Shown here one piece after another: positions 1 to 4,950 of a stretch of 5,304 bases of DNA. Made by a program: the position numbers and the translations under genes. Each line of letters starts with the position of its first letter. Position 1 is the first letter of the stretch. The stretch lies in assembly GCA_046706945.1 (NCBI GenBank), contig JBJKOY010000338.1, forward strand, positions 1 to 5,304. The letters run 5' to 3'. The notes beneath the pieces are model-generated. The model was not told where the DNA came from and did no database searches. It saw only the letters and a program-made list of their open reading frames with translations. The stretch comes from FEN-1297 sp046706945 (GTDB lineage Bacteria > Bacteroidota > Ignavibacteria > Ignavibacteriales > Ignavibacteriaceae).

Positions 1-257
1 TATTCATTGAGCGGTTTTGGAAAAGTTTAAAGTATGAAGACATTTACCTAAATGATTATCAGAATGTTCCTGAACTGATTGCCGGAATCGAAAATTATTT
101 CAGCTTTTACAACAACCATCGAGTCCATCAATCTTTAGAATTCAAAACGCCGGCTCAGGTATATAATGCAGGTTAGTAGTTCTTTTAAATAATTAATTCT
201 TGTAAATTAATCCACCTTAAATTCCCGATTTTTCTGTACAGGGAACGGGGGGAAGCA
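1..257 (+). mobile_element. 3' end of an IS3-family insertion sequence
   Basis: This stretch is the right-hand remainder of an insertion sequence whose left part lies outside the window. It contains the transposase C-terminus (3-176) and a noncoding tail. The tail at about 211-257 runs from TCCACCTTAAATTC through CTGTACAG to a final CA at 256-257. IS3-family elements end in TG...CA, and this tail has the look of their right inverted repeat, so I place the boundary at 257. That boundary is an inference, because the left end and the target duplication cannot be seen. The C-rich repeat tract begins 13 bases further on. Confidence 0.55.
3..176 (+). CDS. IS3-family transposase (OrfB-type, DDE integrase core), C-terminal part only
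   Basis: These are the last 57 codons of a transposase that enters from the left edge; the stop is TAG at 174-176. The product would cut and join the ends of its own insertion sequence. The visible peptide begins FIERFWKSLKYEDIYLNDY and continues through FSFYNNHRVHQSL to the TPAQVY motif near the C-terminus. This is the typical end of an rve (integrase core) domain in IS3-family OrfB proteins. The Glu of FIERFW (codon 3) fits the third acidic residue of the DDE triad. The Lys seven residues later (codon 10) is the conserved basic residue of the family. The two other catalytic Asp residues, the zinc/HTH part and any OrfA frameshift lie outside the window. No disruption is seen in the visible part, so the gene may be intact. 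Confidence 0.9.
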   Translation, partial: FIERFWKSLKYEDIYLNDYQNVPELIAGIENYFSFYNNHRVHQSLEFKTPAQVYNAG

Positions 258-270
258 TAAAATCTTTAAT

Positions 271-397
271 ACCCAACCTCCCACAACCAACCGCCAACAA
301 TACAACCCAACCTCCCGCAACCAACCGCCTACAATACAACCCACCCCCCTGTCCAACGCCCAACCCCCGACCTCCACCCCCCCGCAGACAACCACCC
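271..397. repeat. C-rich tandem repeat tract (34-bp units)
   Basis: Two adjacent 34-bp units, 271-304 and 305-338, both begin ACCCAACCTCCC and end CAATACA. They differ only at unit positions 13 (A/G) and 26 (A/T). A third unit starts at 339 with ACCCA but soon turns into irregular C runs until 397. The + strand is almost free of G, so the minus strand is G-rich. Six C runs of three or more lie at 340-342, 344-349, 359-361, 364-368, 377-383 and 395-397. Open frames on either strand here are low-complexity translations and are not annotated. The role is unknown. It may be slipped-strand expansion next to the insertion sequence. Confidence 0.8.
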
Positions 398-405
398 ATT
401 TTGCA

Positions 406-437
406 ACAAATCCGCCGAAGATTGAAACAAATTCGCC
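406..437. repeat. Short imperfect direct repeat, 21-bp period
   Basis: ACAAATCCGCC at 406-416 recurs as ACAAATTCGCC at 427-437 with one mismatch. It follows the C-rich tract but does not share its unit. It may be a decayed part of the same repeat field, or chance. Confidence 0.3.
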
Positions 438-489
438 AGCAACAGCCGGATAGAAAAATTATGTTTACGCATATTTTTAAAAGATATTT

Positions 490-606
490 ATGAAGAATAA
501 TATCGAAAAAATTAAAAAGAAGGAAAGGATCATTACGATCACTCTGAATATTTTAATCGTTATTGTCGCCACGGCAATAATAGTTCTTGTACTAAGTCTT
601 CTATAA
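490..606 (+). CDS. Small single-span membrane protein, 38 residues, unknown function
   Basis: An ATG at 490 opens a 38-codon frame ending in TAA at 604-606. The product has a strongly basic start (MKNNIEKIKKKERI) and then one uninterrupted hydrophobic stretch at about residues 17-38, rich in Ile, Val and Leu. This is what a single transmembrane helix with the N-terminus inside would look like. No family is recognised. The upstream sequence has only a weak purine-rich stretch. A 10-codon frame (ATG 461, MFTHIFKRYL) ends in a TGA that overlaps this ATG as ATGA, so translation might be coupled. The frame ends 46 bp before the T9SS cargo gene and could share its transcript. The clear division into basic and hydrophobic parts favours a real gene, but codon evidence is limited at this length. 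Confidence 0.5.
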   Translation: MKNNIEKIKKKERIITITLNILIVIVATAIIVLVLSLL

Positions 607-640
607 CAAAAGAACATGAAAATTTCTACAATTAAATAAT

Positions 641-646
641 AGGGAG
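641..646 (+). promoter_or_regulatory. Ribosome binding site of the T9SS cargo gene
   Basis: AGGGAG lies six A residues before the ATG at 653. It fixes this start, which also gives a complete signal peptide. Confidence 0.7.
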
Positions 647-652
647 AAAAAA

Positions 653-2758
653 ATGAGAAAATGGACATTGTTATCGTACATTTGCATTTTCTTTACGATT
701 TGTACGTCGTTGGCAAATGCACAGTGGGTGCAGACCGGTCCGTCCGGCGGCTTTATTAACAAATTCTCGGTTAACGGGGATAAAATATATGCCGCGGCTT
801 ACGGCGGGGTGCTAATTTCTGCCGACAACGGCGCCAGCTGGACTCATTCCAACTGGGGGTTGACCGACGGCGACGTCCAGCCGGTTGACGCAACCACCAA
901 AAAAGTTTTCGCCGGGACTTATTTCAGACGAATTATTATGAGTGATGTAAACGGATTGATCTGGCAACAGACTTCTCTTAACGACGGGACGATAACCTGC
1001 TTTGCTACAATCGGCGATAACGTATTTGCCGGGACATATTCGACCGGCGTTTATTTATCGACCGATAACGGCTTAACGTGGAACAAGGTAAACAATAAAT
1101 TAGGTGATCTTCAAATTGAGTGCCTGGCGGTAATGGGAACGAATCTATTCGCCGGAACGTCCAGCGCTGTTTATTTATCGACGGATATGGGCGCAAACTG
1201 GTCGCTGGCAAGCACAGGTCTTCCCGACAATTCTGTCATTTCGCTTGCCGTTAACGGAACCGATCTTTATGCCGGGGTCTGGGGCGGCGGCGCGTATTAT
1301 TCTCCCAATAACGGACAGGGCTGGATGCAGCTTGGCGAATGCCCCACTCATTACGTTTACTCGTTCGCTTTCAACGGTTCTAAGGTATACGCTGCAGGAC
1401 AGAAGGTTTGTGTAACTGCAAACGGCGGGGCAGACTGGACGGATTTATCACCCAGTAACACTGATGGTTTGCCCTCTTCGAATATTGAGGCAATTTGCTA
1501 TTCGGGCGGAAACCTGGTCGCCGGCGATAATATGATAAATGTTTCAACAGGAATTTACGTTTCAAAAAATGAAGGCAATAGCTGGGCACAATCCAATGCG
1601 GGAGTCCCGAATTTCTGTACTTCAGGTATTGCCGCAAACGGCGAGAATATCGTTGACGCGACAAGCGGCGGTTTCTTTTTCTCTACCGACGGGGGCGCCG
1701 AATGGAATGATCCGACGATGCACGGAGATTTCCGGTGGTCGGACTTTTCGGCGGTCGCCTTCAGAGGCAGCAATTACGTGTTTGCCGGAGATGTGAACGG
1801 CTACGTTTATGTCTCTACGGACGGCGGAAAAGAACTGACTCTTCAAACACAAATTGAGCAAGGAGCGACCGTTACGTCGTTTGCTTTCATAGGTACTAAT
1901 GTTTTTGCCGCAACAAAAGCTTATTCTGCTGGAACGGCAGGCGGCGTATTTATATCGGCCGATAACGGTGCGACTTGGACTGCGGTTAATAACGGACTGC
2001 CTACAATTAGCGATACAAATACCGTCGTAAATTCACTGGCCGTTATAGGAAACAATCTTTTTGCGGGAACCGGACACGGCGTTTATCTTTCTACAAATAA
2101 CGGCACGAGCTGGAAAAAAGTTAATAACGGACTTACCGGAATTACGGTTTATTCTCTCGCGGCGAAAGGCACGGAAATTTTCGCTGGCACTTTCGGTCAG
2201 GGCGTTTTCCGTTCAAATGATAACGGCGGGCATTGGACCCATACATCCCTAATTAAGGACGTCACATCTATGATAACGGTAGATACAAACCTCTTTGTCG
2301 GGACCTGGAGCCAAGGCGTTTACTGGCTGGTGAATATGGATTCCAGCTGGGTTCAGGTAGGACTGCCCGGCAACTATGTAACATCTTTTGCCTCGTTGAA
2401 CGGAAATTTATACGCCGCAACAATCAATAATTCGGTGTGGAAAAGACCTGTTTCTGAAATGACGGTTATTACTGGAATTAAAAAAGAAACCCCCTCTGAT
2501 TTCTCTCTTTATCAGAATTATCCCAATCCTTTTAACCCGACTACTAGTATTGAATATTCTCTCGACAAAAGGCAGTTTGTAAGCCTTAAAGTCTACGATA
2601 TCCTGGGAAGGGAGGTTGCCGTCCTAATTAATGAAGAAAAACCGGCCGGTTCGTATGAAGTCAAATTCGATGCTTCGGGACTCTCCAGCGGAGTGTACCT
2701 TTACCGGATAAGCGCCGGAAAAAATTCCGTTACAAGGAAAATGATTTTAATGAGATGA
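653..2758 (+). CDS. Secreted Asp-box/BNR-repeat beta-propeller protein with T9SS type A sorting domain
   Basis: This 701-residue protein is probably exported and then surface-anchored or released by the type IX secretion system. Residues 1-23 form a signal peptide ending ANA, leaving Gln24 as the new N-terminus. About 13 units of 38-49 residues follow, with Asp-box motifs (S-x-D-x-G-x-x-W); clear examples are STDNGLTW (136-143), STDMGANW (176-183), SADNGATW (435-442) and STNNGTSW (480-487). The unit near 388-396 has lost its Trp. A closing strand near 592-598 would make about 14 blades, perhaps two seven-bladed propellers. Residues about 613-701 are the sorting domain, with QNYPNPFNPTT, VYDILGREV and SGVYLYR. 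Such propellers bind or process polymers or act as adhesins. No sialidase active-site arginines are obvious, so the ligand is unknown. The gene ends at a strong terminator. Confidence 0.9.
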   Translation: MRKWTLLSYICIFFTICTSLANAQWVQTGPSGGFINKFSVNGDKIYAAAYGGVLISADNGASWTHSNWGLTDGDVQPVDATTKKVFAGTYFRRIIMSDVNGLIWQQTSLNDGTITCFATIGDNVFAGTYSTGVYLSTDNGLTWNKVNNKLGDLQIECLAVMGTNLFAGTSSAVYLSTDMGANWSLASTGLPDNSVISLAVNGTDLYAGVWGGGAYYSPNNGQGWMQLGECPTHYVYSFAFNGSKVYAAGQKVCVTANGGADWTDLSPSNTDGLPSSNIEAICYSGGNLVAGDNMINVSTGIYVSKNEGNSWAQSNAGVPNFCTSGIAANGENIVDATSGGFFFSTDGGAEWNDPTMHGDFRWSDFSAVAFRGSNYVFAGDVNGYVYVSTDGGKELTLQTQIEQGATVTSFAFIGTNVFAATKAYSAGTAGGVFISADNGATWTAVNNGLPTISDTNTVVNSLAVIGNNLFAGTGHGVYLSTNNGTSWKKVNNGLTGITVYSLAAKGTEIFAGTFGQGVFRSNDNGGHWTHTSLIKDVTSMITVDTNLFVGTWSQGVYWLVNMDSSWVQVGLPGNYVTSFASLNGNLYAATINNSVWKRPVSEMTVITGIKKETPSDFSLYQNYPNPFNPTTSIEYSLDKRQFVSLKVYDILGREVAVLINEEKPAGSYEVKFDASGLSSGVYLYRISAGKNSVTRKMILMR

Positions 2759-2775
2759 TCGGGCGATTTAGGGGC

Positions 2776-2809
2776 GCCGCCCGGTTTCGGCGGGCGGCTT
2801 CTTATTTTA
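2776..2809 (+). terminator. Rho-independent terminator after the T9SS cargo gene
   Basis: GCCGCCCG (2776-2783) pairs perfectly with CGGGCGGC (2791-2798) around a 7-base loop. A T-rich tail, TTCTTATTTTA, follows from 2799. It begins 18 bp after the stop codon and separates the cargo gene from the lipoprotein gene. Confidence 0.85.
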
Positions 2810-2874
2810 TTAACAATTTTAATAAAGAGATATTAATTACCGTCCGGATAACCCGGCAACCAAATTATAAAATA

Positions 2875-2881
2875 GAGAGGG
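2875..2881 (+). promoter_or_regulatory. Ribosome binding site of the lipoprotein gene
   Basis: GAGAGGG ends four bases before the ATG at 2886. It supports that start, which places the lipobox at the right distance from the N-terminus. Confidence 0.6.
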
Positions 2882-2885
2882 AAAA

Positions 2886-3416
2886 ATGTATACTAGAAAA
2901 TATTTCGGAATTTCATTGCTTCTTCTGCTCTTCCTGGCATCCTGCGGGAAGAGTACAAAAAATAACGGGGCTGCACCCGCAGCAAATTCCGCCGTAAAAA
3001 ATAACGCTGCAGTACAGCAAAAACCCACCGTAGATTACTTGACCGCAGCCGATGTGGAAAAAGTCTCCGGCATCAAGGGGGTTATCTCTGTTCCGAGAAA
3101 TCCTAATAAAGGCGCAGGCGGAGACCTTAATTTCGCGACGAGCGACAGTAATCTGATCGTTATGGTCCAGATAGTAGGCGAGAGCTTTTACGGCGGTTAC
3201 AAGCAATATTACTTTAAATCGGCCGTTCAGGGATTGGGCGATGAAGCCATGGAAGGTGCAACCATTTCCGGTTTGCCGGTTAACCTGGTTGCGTTCAGGA
3301 AGGGACCTAAATGTGTTGCACTGACGGTGTATGTAAACAAGGACGATTTCAGAAAGAATATGCTTTCGCCGGAACAGATTATTTCGCTGGCAAAGATTAT
3401 CGAATCGAGAATTTAA
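2886..3416 (+). CDS. Lipoprotein of unknown function, 176 residues
   Basis: The product has a lipoprotein signal peptide: MYTRKYF, a Leu-rich core (11-17) and the lipobox LASC at 17-20. Cys20 would therefore be lipidated and the protein held on a membrane facing the periplasm or outside. Residues 21-48 are a flexible linker rich in Ala, Asn, Lys and Gln. Residues 49-176 look like one small alpha/beta domain. It opens with YLTAADVEKVSG and includes QGLGDEAMEG (115-124), a strand at 132-137 and a C-terminal helix at 161-175. The opening LTxxDVxxVSG followed by a GLGDEA turn loosely recalls small secreted domains such as DUF3558, but I cannot assign it with confidence. It stands alone: a terminator lies upstream, and 168 bp separate it from the pyrophosphatase gene. 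Function is unknown. Confidence 0.85.
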   Translation: MYTRKYFGISLLLLLFLASCGKSTKNNGAAPAANSAVKNNAAVQQKPTVDYLTAADVEKVSGIKGVISVPRNPNKGAGGDLNFATSDSNLIVMVQIVGESFYGGYKQYYFKSAVQGLGDEAMEGATISGLPVNLVAFRKGPKCVALTVYVNKDDFRKNMLSPEQIISLAKIIESRI

Positions 3417-3576
3417 CGGGTGAATTGATCTTTATCTTTCTGCTTACAAATGTGCCGCAATATATTTTAATATTAAGGATGATTTTTTATATTAAGCAGC
3501 GGTAGCGGAGATTTCCTTAATCGTTAAAATAAACTAACCGGACCGACTAATCCGGCGGCAATTTAAGATGACTATC

Positions 3577-3583
3577 GGAGAAG
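3577..3583 (+). promoter_or_regulatory. Ribosome binding site of the pyrophosphatase gene
   Basis: GGAGAAG lies immediately before the ATG at 3585. The spacing is short, with four bases after GGAG. No other in-frame start is better supported. Confidence 0.5.
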
Positions 3584-3584
3584 T

Positions 3585-4136
3585 ATGAAAGATATATCAA
3601 GCAGCAATCCCTGGCACAACATTGAAGCGGGCGATGAAAATCCCGCGATAGTAAACAGCGTTATCGAGATAACCAGAGGTTCGAAGGCAAAGTACGAACT
3701 GGATAAAGAGAGCGGCCTGTTAAAGCTGGACCGGGTCTTATTTTCAGCCGTTCATTACCCCGCGAATTACGGTTTTATCCCGCGGACAATTGCGGACGAC
3801 AACGATCCTCTGGATATACTTGTAATTTCTTCGATCGAAGCCGAGCCTTTATGCATAATAGAAGCGAAAGTAATAGGGGTAATGCACATGATAGATAATA
3901 ACGAGAGGGACGAAAAGATTATTTCAGTGGCCAATAACGATATAGCAGTAAATTATATTGACGGTTTAAATGATCTCCCCCCGCATACGATGGCCGAATT
4001 AAAAAGATTTTTTGAAGATTATAAAAAACTCGAACATAAACACGTTGAGGTAAACGAGTTCCTGGGGAAAGAATCCGCTTATAAAATCATTTTGGAAAGC
4101 ATGAAACGGTATAACAACAAATACGGGCAAAATTAG
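3585..4136 (+). CDS. ppa: Inorganic pyrophosphatase, family I (soluble)
   Basis: This cytoplasmic enzyme (EC 3.6.1.1) splits pyrophosphate into two phosphates and so pulls nucleic acid, protein and lipid activation reactions forward. The 183-residue length is normal for bacterial family I enzymes. Aligned by eye to the E. coli enzyme, all main active-site residues are present: E28, K36 and E38 in IEITRGSKAKYE, R50 in KLDR, and Y58 and Y62 in HYPANYGFIP. The metal-binding DNDPLD gives D72, D74 and D77, the MIDNNERDEK stretch gives D104, D109 and K111, and FFEDYKKLE gives Y146 and K147. These enzymes need Mg2+ and are strongly inhibited by fluoride, which is notable given the fluoride export genes downstream. 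Even so, 402 bp and a separate promoter-like box lie between them. It is probably transcribed alone. Confidence 0.97.
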   Translation: MKDISSSNPWHNIEAGDENPAIVNSVIEITRGSKAKYELDKESGLLKLDRVLFSAVHYPANYGFIPRTIADDNDPLDILVISSIEAEPLCIIEAKVIGVMHMIDNNERDEKIISVANNDIAVNYIDGLNDLPPHTMAELKRFFEDYKKLEHKHVEVNEFLGKESAYKIILESMKRYNNKYGQN

Positions 4137-4399
4137 ACTTTTAATTAGAGGAATGCTTCTTAGAAAGTTCGGCTCATCAGCAGTTTTTGTGTTTTCTTTA
4201 ATTCATACCTCAGAAGCTTTTCGTGGGGGAGGGCAAGCTTGAATTCCGAAGTTAGAATTTTGTCCGGAAGTCATTCCGATACCCCATATAATTAAAAATT
4301 ATTTTTAATAGGACTGGCCCGGTGCCGTATGAGATCTGCCGGACATGACGAAAATAGACTTCTGTGATAATTCTGATTTTAAAAAATCGGGTTATTTAA
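4137..4399. other. Intergenic region without a convincing gene
   Basis: The stretch after the pyrophosphatase gene shows no gene on either strand. It holds a small hairpin, CGGAA/TTCCG (4265-4278, loop of four). It also holds an AT-only hairpin, ATAATT/AATTAT (4288-4302), followed by four T, which could be a weak terminator. On the minus strand, 4160-4270 is an open frame of 36 codons with protein-like composition but no start codon at its beginning; it may be a gene remnant. No clear GC-rich terminator for the pyrophosphatase gene is visible. Confidence 0.5.
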
Positions 4400-4407
4400 T
4401 ATATTTG
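4400..4407 (+). promoter_or_regulatory. TAnnTTTG-type promoter box of the crcB operon
   Basis: TATATTTG matches exactly the TAnnTTTG (-7) element known for the primary sigma factor of Bacteroidota. At the usual distance transcription would begin near 4411-4413, right at the 5' end of the riboswitch aptamer. No good TTG-type -33 element is seen, so the call rests on the box and its position. Confidence 0.5.
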
Positions 4408-4410
4408 TGC

Positions 4411-4497
4411 GGACGATGGAGTTCGTCTATAGTGTCTGCCGATTATTTGCAGAAACTTAAATTGTCCTAATTAACTTGCCGGACTGATAACTCCTAC
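4411..4497 (+). ncRNA. Fluoride riboswitch (crcB motif)
   Basis: This is a leader RNA that binds fluoride and controls the downstream channel gene. P1 is GACGA (4412-4416) paired with TCGTC (4423-4427) around the loop TGGAGT. The loop bases GGAGT (4418-4422) pair perfectly with ACTCC (4490-4494), the pseudoknot that defines this class. P3 is GTCTG (4434-4438) with CGGAC (4480-4484), one pair being a wobble, and it encloses a long variable loop. The 3' segment TGATAACTCCTAC (4485-4497) matches the family's conserved TGATGACTCCTAC except for one base. The linker TATAGT departs from the usual A-rich ATAAAC. The location directly before crcB supports the call strongly. Confidence 0.92.
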
Positions 4498-4532
4498 CCT
4501 AAATATTTTATTTTTTAATAACGCGGAGATAT
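4487..4532 (+). promoter_or_regulatory. Proposed RBS-sequestering helix and crcB ribosome binding site
   Basis: GGAGA at 4525-4529 is the ribosome binding site of crcB, nine bases before its GTG. The riboswitch strand ATAACTCC (4487-4494) can pair with GGAGATAT (4525-4532) in seven pairs with one A/A mismatch. CTCC is the same strand used by the pseudoknot, so the two pairings exclude each other. Fluoride binding would then free the ribosome site. The T run at 4511-4516 lacks a GC-rich hairpin before it, so transcription termination seems less likely. The switch mechanism is inferred; the RBS itself is clear. Confidence 0.5.
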
Positions 4533-4538
4533 AAATAA

Positions 4539-4916
4539 GTGCAGAACTATATCGTTGTATTTTTCGGCGCCGGCTTCGGCGGAATATTGCGCTATTGGGG
4601 TTCGAGTTTCGTTTATAAGTTCTTACCGAGCAATTTCCCGTACGGAACTCTTTTCGTTAACGTTCTCGGCAGCTTTTTAATCGGTATGTTTATGTATTAC
4701 TTAAACGACAATGAATTAATAGGCGCGGAAACCAGAATATTCCTTACTACCGGCTTTTGCGGAGCATTAACTACGTTCTCAACATTTTCTTACGAAACCA
4801 TAAACCTGTTCAGGAATAAAGAATTTTTATACGCGGGACTAAACATAATCGCAAATGTAGCGCTTACTATCCTTGCATTATTTTTATCGTATAAAATATC
4901 TAAATTATTAAGTTAA
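4539..4916 (+). CDS. crcB: Fluoride channel CrcB/Fluc
   Basis: This small inner-membrane protein forms a dual-topology dimer that lets toxic fluoride leave the cell. The 125 residues with four hydrophobic helices (about 4-27, 35-55, 66-89 and 97-122) match the family. Diagnostic motifs are GAGFGGILRY (10-19), GTLFVNVLGSFLIG (36-49) with pore Asn41, and GFCGALTTFSTFSYE (72-86). The last holds F80 and F83, which correspond to the stacked Phe-box residues, as well as the Ser/Thr residues of the pore and the Gly/Thr region near the central Na+ site. The start is GTG at 4539: a TAA lies directly upstream in frame, a good RBS sits nine bases away, and the next ATG codons (residues 50 and 52) would delete the first helix. 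It sits under a fluoride riboswitch and 34 bp before the DUF190 gene. Confidence 0.97.
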   Translation: MQNYIVVFFGAGFGGILRYWGSSFVYKFLPSNFPYGTLFVNVLGSFLIGMFMYYLNDNELIGAETRIFLTTGFCGALTTFSTFSYETINLFRNKEFLYAGLNIIANVALTILALFLSYKISKLLS

Positions 4917-4937
4917 TTTTTAGGATATAAAGAATAC

Positions 4938-4945
4938 GGAGGAGA
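4938..4945 (+). promoter_or_regulatory. Strong ribosome binding site of the DUF190 gene
   Basis: GGAGGAGA ends five bases before the ATG at 4951. It is the closest match to the anti-Shine-Dalgarno sequence in the window and fixes the start. Confidence 0.75.
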
Positions 4946-4950
4946 CGAAA

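Noticed and set aside
271..338. CRISPR-like array
   Set aside because: The repeats are directly adjacent with no spacers, have only two full copies, and no cas gene is visible.
207..399. Two overlapping minus-strand frames of about 60 residues, rich in Gly, Val and Trp
   Set aside because: They are translations of the C-rich tandem repeats and the IS tail, in two frames at once. There is no RBS and no protein-like pattern apart from the repeat.
2755..2997. Plus-strand 80-codon frame overlapping the end of the T9SS gene by ATGA
   Set aside because: It runs through the intrinsic terminator and into the lipoprotein gene in another frame, and has no RBS-supported or recognisable product.
3538..3555. 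CCGGA/TCCGG hairpin upstream of ppa as a terminator
   Set aside because: The stem is only five pairs with an eight-base loop, and no T run follows. It could be a minor leader structure.
3568..3588. Six-codon frame (MTIGEV) overlapping the ppa start as ATGA
   Set aside because: It is too short and has no RBS of its own; the overlap is probably chance.
4153..4242. 29-codon plus-strand frame after ppa
   Set aside because: AGAGGA is too close to the ATG to serve as a normal RBS, and the peptide has no recognisable pattern. The opposite strand looks more protein-like.
4288..4306. ATAATT/AATTAT hairpin plus T4 as the ppa terminator
   Set aside because: The stem is all A-T and lies about 150 bp after the stop codon, so it is too weak to call.
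4337..4350. Second, degenerate fluoride riboswitch, suggested by TGCCGGAC also occurring at 4477-4484
   Set aside because: Only eight bases are shared. No P1 hairpin, pseudoknot or TGATnACTCC segment accompanies the upstream copy.
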